Assembly (NCBI GenBank): GCA_019245575.1
Contig: JAFARE010000013.1
Span: forward strand, 24,369-88,368
Origin: Candidatus Dormiibacterota bacterium
Lineage (GTDB): Bacteria > Chloroflexota > Dormibacteria > Aeolococcales > Aeolococcaceae
Direction: 5' to 3'
Length of the DNA: 64,000 nucleotides
Below are positions 25,371-33,211 of the stretch, piece after piece (the stretch's first letter is position 1; every line of letters begins with the position of its first letter). The translations under genes were made by a program, and so were the position numbers. The notes under the pieces are model-generated. The model had not been told where the DNA came from. It saw nothing but the letters and a program-made list of their open reading frames with translations, and ran no database searches.

Positions 25371-26233
25371 CCGTCCGCCGGCGCCTGTGCAGGTAGCGTG
25401 AAATGAAACGCGGCGCCGCCGAGCGGTGAATCCTCGACCCAGATGCGCCCGCCGTGGTTGTCGATGATGCGCTTGCACGTGGCGAGACCGATGCCGCTGC
25501 CGGGATAACTCTCGCGGTCGTTGAGGCGCTGGAACATCTCGAAGATGCGCTCCCGATGCCGCGGCTCGACGCCGATGCCGTTGTCGGACACTACGAAATG
25601 CCAGACATCTCCCTCGTCGCGCGCTGCCCGCACCATGATGTGGGGGGACCCGTCGGGCGGACGGAACTTGAGCGCATTGGCGAACAGGTTCTGCATGAGC
25701 TGGCTGAACTGCGTTCGGTCGACCGAGACGGTCGGCATCCGCGCGGGCACGTCGACGATCGCATACGTCTCGAGGATCTGCGCAGCAAGCCCGTCGAGCA
25801 CCTGGTTGATGACGGTGCCGCTCTGCACCCGGCGCCGATCCGCACTGTGTACGCCGACGCGCGAGTAGTCCAGGAGGTCGTTGATGAGCGTCTTCATGCG
25901 GCGGGTTCCGTCGACGATGAAGGCGATGTACTCGTCGGCCTCCTCGTCGAGCCTGCCGCTGTACTCCTGCGCCAGCAGCTGGGCGAATCCGGAGATGGAG
26001 CGCAACGGCTCCGACAGGTCGTGCGACACCGCGTAAGCGAAGTGGCGCAGCTCGGCGTTGTACCGGGCCAGCTCGGCGGCGCGGATGGTCAGCTCGTGGC
26101 GCAGGCGGGCGATGTCGGCGCGGTCGGAGGGGTTGCCCGGGCCGCGGCCAGATACGTTGGCCGCGGTGTTCACGCGGCCGCGCAGGACCCTGAACGCCGC
26201 GGGCGGCACAGCCGGCGCGAGGGCGGCTACCAC
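25367..26233 (-). CDS. Sensor histidine kinase (phytochrome-kinase-like core)
   Basis: About 288 residues with HisKA (HFAYAVSHDLSEPLRSISGFAQLL, His near 69) and HATPase domains containing N, G1 (VSDNGIGV), F and G2 (GSGIGLATCKRI) boxes. No sensor domain is left beyond a short N-terminal helix, so input must come from a partner, perhaps the REC-GGDEF-EAL protein upstream. Start uncertain: GTG 26233 overlaps the end of the upstream gene and is used here; GTG 26173 is possible. Its stop overlaps the response-regulator start. Confidence 0.9.
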   Translation of the reverse strand: MVAALAPAVPPAAFRVLRGRVNTAANVSGRGPGNPSDRADIARLRHELTIRAAELARYNAELRHFAYAVSHDLSEPLRSISGFAQLLAQEYSGRLDEEADEYIAFIVDGTRRMKTLINDLLDYSRVGVHSADRRRVQSGTVINQVLDGLAAQILETYAIVDVPARMPTVSVDRTQFSQLMQNLFANALKFRPPDGSPHIMVRAARDEGDVWHFVVSDNGIGVEPRHRERIFEMFQRLNDRESYPGSGIGLATCKRIIDNHGGRIWVEDSPLGGAAFHFTLPAQAPADG

Positions 26234-28071
26234 CGTGGATCTCGCGCCATCAGACGCCGCATCTCCGAAGCAGGCAGCGCCGCGGAGAAGAGATGCCCCT
26301 GGGCCATGTCGCATCCCAGCTCGCGCAACGCCGCCAGCTGCTCGGCGGTCTCGACGCCCTCGGCCACCACCGTCAGGCCCAGCGCCCCGCCGATCGTGAG
26401 CAGCGCGCGGACGATCGCCGTGCCGCCCTGGTCGCTGCCGACATCCGACAGCAGCGCGCGGTCGATCTTCAGGATGTCGACCGGAAGACGGCGCACGACG
26501 TCGAGCGTCGCGTGGCGTGTGCCGAAGTTGTCGACCGCGAGCTTCGCGCCCAGCTCCTTGAGCGCTTCAAGGGTCCGCGTCAGGGCCTTGGGACACTCCA
26601 CCAGCGACGTCTCGGTGATCTCGAGACACAGCACGGGCGAGTCCGGTCCCGGCCCGAGGTCGCCGAGCGCGGCAGCCACAGTGTCGACCACCTTGGGGTC
26701 CATGAGCTCGCGGGTGGACATGTTCACCGCGACCGTCAGGTTGTTGCAGACAGAGCCGGCGAGCCATTCCCGCGCCTGACGCAGCGCGGAGCGCACCGTC
26801 CATGCGCCGAAGCCCTCGATGAGTCCCGAGTGCTCGGCCTCGGCGAGGAAGTCACCCGGCAGCAGGACGCCGCGGCGCGGATGGCGCCAGCGCAGCAGGG
26901 CCTCAGCTCCACAGATCGTGCCACGGCTGACATCAACGATCGGCTGATACACAGCCTGCAGCTCGCCGCGCTGCAGCGCATGGTGCAGGTCGGTCTGCGT
27001 CTCATGACGCGTGACCGCCGCCGCGTGCATGGGCGCCTCGAACTGGACCGCGCGTCCGCGGCCGGCCTGCTTGGCCCGGTACAGGGCGATGTCGGCGTCG
27101 CGCAACAGGCTCTCGGGGTCGTCGTCAGGTGAGGTGGCGAAGGTGAAGCCGATGCTGGCGTCGATGTACGCCTTGTGCTCGCCGATGACCATCGGGGCCC
27201 GCAGCATCTTCAGCATCCGGCCCGTGATCGCCTCCAGCTCCTCGCGGCCGTTGATCCGCTCGCACAGAACCGCGAACTCGTCGCCGCCGATGCGCGCCAC
27301 CGTGTCCGCCGGGCGCAGCACCGCTCGCATGCGCTCGGCGACGATGGCCAGCAGCTCGTCGCCGGCGCTGTGGCCGAGGCTGTCGTTGACGATCTTGAAG
27401 CGGTCGAGGTCGACCATCATCACCGCCGCCAGGCTGTGTCCGCGCGACGCCCGCGGCACCGGGGTCTCCGAGCCGGGACGGAGGCGCGTCCTCATCCTGG
27501 CGAGCGCGCTGCGCACGCGGTCCTCGAACAGCATGCGGTTGGGAAGCCCGGTGAGCGCGTCGTGGTACGCCAGGTGGTGGAGCTGCCGGTCGACGCGCAT
27601 GCGCTCGATGGCGTAGCGCAGCGAGCGGCGCAGCGTGCCGGCGTTGACGTCACCCTTGGTGAGGTAGTCCTGCGCGCCCTCGCGCAGCGCCTGCAGCCCG
27701 ACACTCTCGTCGTCGCGCCCGGTGAGGACGATGATGGGAGCATCAGGCGCGGCCGTGCGGATCTGCACGAGCCCGTCCAGACCCTGCGCGTCCGGGAGCC
27801 CGAGGTCGAGGATCACGCACGCCGTGTCGCGGGCCGCCAGCGCGGTGACCGCGGCGCCGGCGCTGCCCACGCTGACCAGCTCGAGCCGGTCCTTGCCGGG
27901 CTCGTCACGCAACATCCGGCGCACCAGCGCGGCATCGCTCGGGCTGTCCTCCACCACGAGCACGCGCTTGGGCGCGCCATCAGGCGCTGCCCTGACGGGA
28001 TATGCCGCCGTGCGGCTGCCCGCGATCTCCACCGCGGGTTCGGCCGCTTGCATCCGCATCACCGCGATCAT
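26227..28071 (-). CDS. REC-GGDEF-EAL response regulator, EAL site altered
   Basis: About 614 residues: receiver domain (about 35-150, VVEDSPSDA, ILDLGLPDAQG), GGDEF (about 180-340, intact ARIGGDEF near 262 with RxxD inhibitory site RPAD) and EAL (about 360-605, EALLRW near 389). The metal-binding DDFGTG loop reads DNFGTR near 514, so the second Asp and the last Gly are lost. Phosphodiesterase activity is therefore doubtful while cyclase activity looks intact. ATG 28071 is chosen for a GGAG site 8 nt upstream. It is first of an operon with the kinase and single-domain regulator. Confidence 0.93.
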   Translation of the reverse strand: MIAVMRMQAAEPAVEIAGSRTAAYPVRAAPDGAPKRVLVVEDSPSDAALVRRMLRDEPGKDRLELVSVGSAGAAVTALAARDTACVILDLGLPDAQGLDGLVQIRTAAPDAPIIVLTGRDDESVGLQALREGAQDYLTKGDVNAGTLRRSLRYAIERMRVDRQLHHLAYHDALTGLPNRMLFEDRVRSALARMRTRLRPGSETPVPRASRGHSLAAVMMVDLDRFKIVNDSLGHSAGDELLAIVAERMRAVLRPADTVARIGGDEFAVLCERINGREELEAITGRMLKMLRAPMVIGEHKAYIDASIGFTFATSPDDDPESLLRDADIALYRAKQAGRGRAVQFEAPMHAAAVTRHETQTDLHHALQRGELQAVYQPIVDVSRGTICGAEALLRWRHPRRGVLLPGDFLAEAEHSGLIEGFGAWTVRSALRQAREWLAGSVCNNLTVAVNMSTRELMDPKVVDTVAAALGDLGPGPDSPVLCLEITETSLVECPKALTRTLEALKELGAKLAVDNFGTRHATLDVVRRLPVDILKIDRALLSDVGSDQGGTAIVRALLTIGGALGLTVVAEGVETAEQLAALRELGCDMAQGHLFSAALPASEMRRLMARDPRW

Positions 28072-28155
28072 CCGGCGGCTCCGATGACGGCCGGCCCACG
28101 CGAACGCCACCGGATCGTCACAAATGTACGACGGATGGTGACGCGAAAGAGCGGT

Positions 28156-28184
28156 TTGACGCTCCTGCGTGGCGCCGCTATGAT
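28156..28184 (+). promoter_or_regulatory. Sigma-A-type promoter TTGACG-17-TATGAT
   Basis: TTGACG (28156-28161) and TATGAT (28179-28184) with a 17-bp spacer are the best housekeeping promoter match in the window. It drives the secreted-protein gene at 28220, leaving a short leader with a G-rich ribosome site. Confidence 0.75.
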
Positions 28185-28219
28185 CGCCTGAAGGGGCAAA
28201 GGGTTTGGGGGTCGGGTAC

Positions 28220-28717
28220 ATGGGATTGGCGCATATCTCCCGCATCGCTGTGGCGCTCACCGCCGCAGCCGGGTCGTTCGCCGCTGCTGGGGCCGCCGGC
28301 GCCGGAGCGCAGGGCGCAAGCTGCCCGGTGGGGGACGAGGCCGTGACCAACGTCCACTACGCGATCTTCGATCCCAACAACACCAGCCACAACGCGACGC
28401 GCCTGCGCGGCAACGTGGACAGCGGCGACCAGGTGAATGTGCTGTTCGACGTGCCGGCGCTGCCGGCGGGGTGCTCGGACGTGACACTGACCATCGCCAC
28501 GTACACGTCGCCTGTGTCGCCGCGGCATATGAACAAGCTCACGCTGTTCTCGCAGCAGTCGCAGAGCTTCATCGCCGGCGGCGGCTACGAGATGTCGGCG
28601 ACGATCGCCCCCCACACGTCCGCGGCGACGCGCCATTTCCAGATCGACTTTGCGACGGGACCGGTGCTCACGCCTCCTGACTACGACTCCAACCTGATCG
28701 ACTCCGCGCAGCACTGA
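28220..28717 (+). CDS. Secreted hypothetical protein
   Basis: About 165 residues. A signal peptide (about 1-30, Ala-rich) is followed by a compact beta-rich domain with two Cys (SCPVGDEAV and AGCSDVTL) that may pair. NVHYAIFDPNN, DQVNVLFDVPAL and FQIDFATGPVL suggest a jelly-roll or Ig-like fold. I do not recognise the family. It has a strong promoter of its own and no membrane anchor, so it is probably released. No link to neighbours is evident. Confidence 0.75.
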   Translation: MGLAHISRIAVALTAAAGSFAAAGAAGAGAQGASCPVGDEAVTNVHYAIFDPNNTSHNATRLRGNVDSGDQVNVLFDVPALPAGCSDVTLTIATYTSPVSPRHMNKLTLFSQQSQSFIAGGGYEMSATIAPHTSAATRHFQIDFATGPVLTPPDYDSNLIDSAQH

Positions 28718-28741
28718 CCGTCTGAACCCAGCGGCCCGCAG

Positions 28742-28753
28742 ACCGTGTTTGAA
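28742..28753 (+). repeat. 12-bp direct repeat flanking the S53 peptidase gene (copy 1)
   Basis: ACCGTGTTTGAA occurs here and again at 31855-31866, enclosing the S53 gene. No transposase or inverted ends are seen, so chance or shared regulatory sequence are equally likely. Confidence 0.4.
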
Positions 28754-28935
28754 AGGGGATGGATCGGCGCTATGCCCCGCTGACCACGGTCCGCAGCAGC
28801 GGATCGTGCGGACTGAATTGCGCGATGCGCGTAGGACCCCGAGACACAAGCGCAGTCGGTGGTCCAGCCGGTGCCGTCCGGCATGACGGCCACGAAACTC
28901 CGGCCCTCCGCGAAATGGCCTGGTGACGTGAACAC

Positions 28936-28953
28936 CAGGGGCCGTGGCCCCTG
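28936..28953. terminator. Hairpin downstream of the S53 gene
   Basis: CAGGGGC-CGTG-GCCCCTG gives a perfect 7-bp stem with a 4-nt loop in the 291-bp gap between a plus-strand and a minus-strand gene that converge. It may terminate either transcript. The rest of the gap (28718-29008) shows no convincing gene. Confidence 0.5.
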
Positions 28954-29008
28954 TCGTTACTGGAGCCTGTTGGCCGAAGAAGTCCCAGTGATTTGCTTGC
29001 GGCGTCCG

Positions 29009-31645
29009 TCAGACACGGGCGCGATTGCGGCGGCGGCGCAACGCAGGCACGGCGAGTGCGACGGCGACGCCCACCGCGGGCAGCATGATCGCCACCGGTG
29101 CATCCGGTGTCGAGGTCGTGGGGATGCTTCCGACCACGTAATCGCAGGTCGGGCCACCTGAATCCGCCTTTTCGAGCAAGCCGCCGGACTGCGGCGTGCC
29201 GGCGAGCGTGTCCGTCTCACCGGCTGGGCCGGTGAGCGTCGCGCCGAGCGGCGGCGACCCCACGTTCGCGAGTGGCACGTCGACTTCGACGACGCCGTTC
29301 GCTCCCAGCGTGAAGTGCCCAGTGTCGTTGGTGTTGGTCGACGCGTTGTACTGATGCGTGGTGCCGGTCACGGTGACCGTGCCGTCGTGGTACGTCGGCA
29401 TCGAGCCGGGGACCGATGAGAGCTCGGCATTCGAGAAGTACACGGTGCCGTTGTAGGTCCATATCGAGTACCACTCGTACGTCTCGCCCGCGGGAACAGT
29501 CTCGTTGAGGTTGGTGACGGTCAGGAGCGTGCGCAGCGTCGTCCCGTCGGCGCTGGTGCTGAACGCGCCGTGCAGCAGCGAGAGCTGCGGAGCGCTGTTG
29601 CCGCCGAAGTCGTTGACGGTGTGCGGCGGGTTGGTCCAGAGGCCGGACAGCGCGGAGCAGGTGCCGCCGCCCGTCTGGCAGGAAACCAGGCCGGGCTGGC
29701 CACAGTCCTGCGGCGCCGGCGCCGCCACGTTGTTGGTGGGGGTGAACGTGTTGTTCCCCGTGACGTCCTGACCCAGGTGGGTCACATTGGGTGCGCCTAA
29801 CCCCGACGTGTAATCCCATCCGCTCGGGTCGGTGATGCTGTTGCGCGGCTGGCTCGTGTAGAAGCCATTGCCCGTCGGCGGGCTGGTGGGCGGGCCGCCG
29901 CCGATGTCGAAGAAGTCGTTCACATCGGCGGTGGGATTGAGGCCAATCGCGTACAGCGACGGGTTGGCGAAGCCGGCGGTGTAGACACCGCCAACCTTGG
30001 CCGACGTCGCGGCCTGGATGCGCGTCCACATCCCCATCCACAGCGGCGACGAGAGGCTGGTCCCGCCACCGGCGGAGTCTTTGACGCCGCCCATGGTCAC
30101 CGCGTAGCCATTGGAGATGACGTCGCCCGACTGAGCTGCGACGTCAGGGATGCCGCGGCACGGCGTGGCGGACGCGTACGGTGTGCCGTCCGGCTGCGAG
30201 ACGCAGTCCTGCGTGTCGAGATACGTGATCCCGTGCTGGTACGTCGGCTCGGGGATATAGAACGTGTTGCCGCCACCGGTGTGCGTCCACGAGGTCTCTT
30301 GGGCGCGCGTCGCGTTGGACGCAGGAGACGTCAGCGTGTTCGGCGTGCTGTAGAGCACCGTGCCACCGACGGCGGTCACGTACCGGCTCGACGCGGGGTA
30401 GTTCGTCTCCGGGTACGCCTGGTTGAGGATGCCGTTACCGGCGCCGATGACCGTCGCTTGCACCACGGGGCACGACGAACCGGTGTCGCCCGTCGACGAG
30501 AACAGCGTCTTGCCTTCGATCGTCGCCTGCTGCAATGCGGTCTCGGAACCCTGCGTGAACATGACGCCGGCGCTCCCCGCCAGGCCGCCGAGGCCGGTGC
30601 CCACGCCGCCCTGGGTCACAGGGCTCGTCGGATCCTGCTCGCACTCACCGAACGAGGCATTGGCCTGCATGACGTTTGCGTCGCCCTCGAACGCCTGGAA
30701 GTCGGCGAGGACGGATGGATCGGTGAGGTCCTTGGCAAAGATCAACGTTTCGCCGTACGCCTTGGGCGCCATTCCAGTCGACGCCTGCGTGTCGATGTCC
30801 CACTCGCCGTTCCCCGACGTGTCCTGGAAATCGTCGTTGATTGATTGGATCGTGATCGGGATCTGCGGCAGCGCGAACTCGCTCTCGAAGGCGCGCAGGT
30901 CGGAAATGGTGCCGGAGACGGCGCCTTCGCCCAGCACGGCCATCTGCTGGCCCTGTCCGAAGTTCGCCGTGCTGCTGGAGATGTTGGTCGGCTGGCCGTA
31001 GATCGACCACATGTCCTGAGGCGTGGTGAGGCCGATGCACTCGCTGCCCGCGCAGTTGCCCTGCATGGTGTGCGCGCGCAGCAGGTTGTTCAGCCCGATC
31101 ACGCCGGTCACGTCGACACCTGCCGGCACCGTCGGGCCGCTCGTGTTCGCGTAGAACTGGGTGCCGCCGATCGAGTAGTCGTCGATGGATACAGAGAACG
31201 TGCTCTCGGCCTGGCTCACCGTTCCGGACAGCAGCAGGTAGCTGCGGGTGTTTGAAGCGAAGGCCACCTGCATGCCGGCACGCGTCACCCATGAGGCGAC
31301 GGTCTGGTAGTCGGCGGTCGGAATGCCGAACTGCGCCGCCACCTGGTCGGGTGTGAGGAACTGGTGGTACTGGGCGCTGCCGGGCGTGTAGATGGCGTCG
31401 TACGCGGCCTGCTGCGCGGCGAGCGCGGCCGGGTCGGACAGGAGGACGCCCACCTGAACCGGGGTCGAGGGCGCGGCGGGCGCGCCGGTCACGCCTGCGA
31501 GGCCTGGGAAGACGTCATTGGTCAGGACCGTCGTCGGGATCGAGCTCCCCGCGGCGAGGGCCGCGATCGGGCTCGAGAACAACGCAGCCGCCAGAGCTGC
31601 GCCCGCGAGCACACTCGCCCCACGTTTCAGCGAGCGAACAGTCAT
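29009..31645 (-). CDS. S53-family (sedolisin/kumamolisin-like) secreted peptidase with C-terminal anchor
   Basis: 878 residues: signal peptide, pro-kumamolisin activation domain (about 35-190), then the S53 catalytic domain. The Glu/Asp pair is in GEWDIDTQ and the nucleophile in GGTSLSSPLW. A C-terminal beta domain follows, then TTSTPD, a hydrophobic segment and RRRRNR. S53 enzymes are acid-active serine-carboxyl peptidases secreted as zymogens. The ATG at 31645 is chosen because AGGAGG lies 8 nt upstream; an upstream in-frame ATG has no such site. The tail matches that of two other secreted proteins in the window. Confidence 0.94.
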   Translation of the reverse strand: MTVRSLKRGASVLAGAALAAALFSSPIAALAAGSSIPTTVLTNDVFPGLAGVTGAPAAPSTPVQVGVLLSDPAALAAQQAAYDAIYTPGSAQYHQFLTPDQVAAQFGIPTADYQTVASWVTRAGMQVAFASNTRSYLLLSGTVSQAESTFSVSIDDYSIGGTQFYANTSGPTVPAGVDVTGVIGLNNLLRAHTMQGNCAGSECIGLTTPQDMWSIYGQPTNISSSTANFGQGQQMAVLGEGAVSGTISDLRAFESEFALPQIPITIQSINDDFQDTSGNGEWDIDTQASTGMAPKAYGETLIFAKDLTDPSVLADFQAFEGDANVMQANASFGECEQDPTSPVTQGGVGTGLGGLAGSAGVMFTQGSETALQQATIEGKTLFSSTGDTGSSCPVVQATVIGAGNGILNQAYPETNYPASSRYVTAVGGTVLYSTPNTLTSPASNATRAQETSWTHTGGGNTFYIPEPTYQHGITYLDTQDCVSQPDGTPYASATPCRGIPDVAAQSGDVISNGYAVTMGGVKDSAGGGTSLSSPLWMGMWTRIQAATSAKVGGVYTAGFANPSLYAIGLNPTADVNDFFDIGGGPPTSPPTGNGFYTSQPRNSITDPSGWDYTSGLGAPNVTHLGQDVTGNNTFTPTNNVAAPAPQDCGQPGLVSCQTGGGTCSALSGLWTNPPHTVNDFGGNSAPQLSLLHGAFSTSADGTTLRTLLTVTNLNETVPAGETYEWYSIWTYNGTVYFSNAELSSVPGSMPTYHDGTVTVTGTTHQYNASTNTNDTGHFTLGANGVVEVDVPLANVGSPPLGATLTGPAGETDTLAGTPQSGGLLEKADSGGPTCDYVVGSIPTTSTPDAPVAIMLPAVGVAVALAVPALRRRRNRARV

Positions 31646-31818
31646 CACACCCCTCCTGCCGTCCTTCCTGAGCATCAACCCCGTCCTATCAGTAGGCATG
31701 TCGAACCTGGCGCCCCCAGGCTGATTCACTCCCTATGACGCGAGAGGGCTCAAAACCTTGCGCGATCCCCGACGCCGCTGCTCCTCGAGCCTGGGCGCCC
31801 CGACCACGTCAATCTGAC

Positions 31819-31839
31819 ATCGGCAGTCTCTCTGCCGAT
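31819..31839. other. 8-bp inverted repeat between divergent S53 and trkA genes
   Basis: ATCGGCAG and CTGCCGAT pair perfectly around TCTCT in the divergent promoter region. It could be an operator for either gene. No matching regulator is known here. Confidence 0.4.
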
Positions 31840-31854
31840 CAGCAGCGGCCGCGA

Positions 31855-31866
31855 ACCGTGTTTGAA
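31855..31866 (+). repeat. 12-bp direct repeat flanking the S53 peptidase gene (copy 2)
   Basis: Second copy of ACCGTGTTTGAA (see 28742-28753). It lies just upstream of the first TrkA gene and overlaps its weak promoter-like TTGAAT. Confidence 0.4.
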
Positions 31867-31874
31867 TTGGCGCC

Positions 31875-32543
31875 GTGCATGTCGTCATCGTCGGCTGCGG
31901 CCGCGTCGGATCCGGGCTGGCCGGGACGCTCGAGGCGCAGGGCCATTCCGTCGCCGTCGTCGACAAGGTGCGCCGGGCGTTCCGGCGGCTGCCCCCCGGC
32001 TTCAAGGGCACCCTCGTCGAGGGCTCGGGGTTCGAGCGCGACAACCTCGAGCAGGCTCAGATCGAGCGTGCGGACGCCCTGGCGGCGGTGACGTCCGGTG
32101 ACAACTCCAACGTTCTGACGGCGCGGATCGCCCGGGAGACCTACGGCATTCAGCGTGTGGTGGCGCGCATCTACGATCCCCGGCGCGCCGAGATCTACCA
32201 GCGGCTCGGCATCCCCACGGTGGCGACCGTGACCTGGACGGTCGAACAGGTCGAGCGCTGGCTGCTGCCGCAGAAGATCACGCCCGTGTGGAGCGACGCG
32301 TCGGGGACGCTGCTGCTCGTCGATCACGTCCTGCCCGACCATCTCGCGGGCGCGCGCCTCGCCTCCATAGAGTCGTCGGGCACGATCCGCCTCGTCGCCG
32401 TCACCCGAGCCGGCGTGCCACGAGTCGACGCCGCCGACCTCGTCGGCCAGGAGGGTGACCTGCTCCACATCGCCGTGGCAAAGGCAGCCGTGCCACAGCT
32501 CGAGACCGCGTTGGCGGCTCCCGATGCCGAGGCCGCATCGTGA
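31875..32543 (+). CDS. trkA: TrkA-type potassium uptake regulatory protein (RCK, first copy)
   Basis: 222 residues with TrkA_N Rossmann domain (GCGRVGSGLAGTLEAQGHSVAVVD) and TrkA_C domain. Unusually, the region after the nucleotide loop reads RRAFRRLPPGFKGTLVEG, as in the CeoB-type proteins of actinobacteria. These subunits gate potassium transporters according to NAD(H)/nucleotide binding. The GTG start is preceded by a weak TTGAAT box. Its stop overlaps the second TrkA gene (GTGA), and the APC permease follows, forming a potassium module. Confidence 0.93.
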   Translation: MHVVIVGCGRVGSGLAGTLEAQGHSVAVVDKVRRAFRRLPPGFKGTLVEGSGFERDNLEQAQIERADALAAVTSGDNSNVLTARIARETYGIQRVVARIYDPRRAEIYQRLGIPTVATVTWTVEQVERWLLPQKITPVWSDASGTLLLVDHVLPDHLAGARLASIESSGTIRLVAVTRAGVPRVDAADLVGQEGDLLHIAVAKAAVPQLETALAAPDAEAAS

Positions 32544-33202
32544 AGGTGGCGGTCGCCGGAGCAGGCAGCGTCGGCATGGCGGTCTCGGCAGACCTCAAGG
32601 AGCACGGCCATGACGTGCTGATCATCGAGAAAGAGCCTGACGTGGTCGACCACGGCAAGGCGCACCTCGACGTGCGGTGGGTCGTGGCCGACGCGTGCGA
32701 GGCGTCGTCGCTGCAGGCGGCGGGATTCGCCGAGATGGACGTCGTGGTGGCGGCGACCGGTGACGATGAGGACAACCTCGTCATCTCGCTGCTGGCGAAG
32801 CAGGAGTTCGCCATCCCTCGCGTCATCGCCCGTGTCAACAACTCGCGCAACCAATGGCTGTTCAACGAGGGCTGGGGCGTCGACGTCGCCGTATCGACGC
32901 CGGAGCTCTACACCTCGCTGGTAGAGGAGGCCGTGTCCATCGGCGCGCTCGTGCACCTGCACCGGTTCGAGGGAGGACAGTTCCACCTGGTCGGCATCAC
33001 ACTCGCCGGCAACTGCCCCAGCCAGGGCAAGACGCTCAGCGACCTGCAGCTGCCTCGCGATGCGCGCGTTGTGGCGGTCATGCGCCGCGGACAGCTTCTC
33101 GTGCCCCAGCCGGACACGGTTCTGTACAGCGGCGATGAGGTGGCGATCCTCGCCAGCGTGGACGCGGAGCCGGAGCTCGCGAAGCTGCTCGTCTCGGCAT
33201 GA
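32540..33202 (+). CDS. trkA: TrkA-type potassium uptake regulatory protein (RCK, second copy)
   Basis: 220 residues with an N-terminal Rossmann fold (AGAGSVGMAVSADLKEHGHDVLIIE) and a C-terminal RCK_C domain ending VAILASVDAEPELAKLL. It probably forms a heteromeric gating ring with the first copy; the tandem arrangement resembles the ceoB-ceoC pair of mycobacteria. The GTG start overlaps the previous stop. The APC permease gene follows after 9 bp. Confidence 0.94.
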   Translation: MKVAVAGAGSVGMAVSADLKEHGHDVLIIEKEPDVVDHGKAHLDVRWVVADACEASSLQAAGFAEMDVVVAATGDDEDNLVISLLAKQEFAIPRVIARVNNSRNQWLFNEGWGVDVAVSTPELYTSLVEEAVSIGALVHLHRFEGGQFHLVGITLAGNCPSQGKTLSDLQLPRDARVVAVMRRGQLLVPQPDTVLYSGDEVAILASVDAEPELAKLLVSA

Positions 33203-33211
33203 GATAGGGCG

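Noticed and set aside
28681..28935. 84-residue minus-strand open frame in the 28.7-29.0 kb gap
   Set aside because: No ribosome site, no recognisable family, and it runs into the 3' end of a real gene; at most a decayed remnant.
31735..31874. Possible c-di-AMP (ydaO-type) riboswitch before the potassium module
   Set aside because: The region is too short and lacks the expected conserved blocks; only a simple 8-bp dyad is present.
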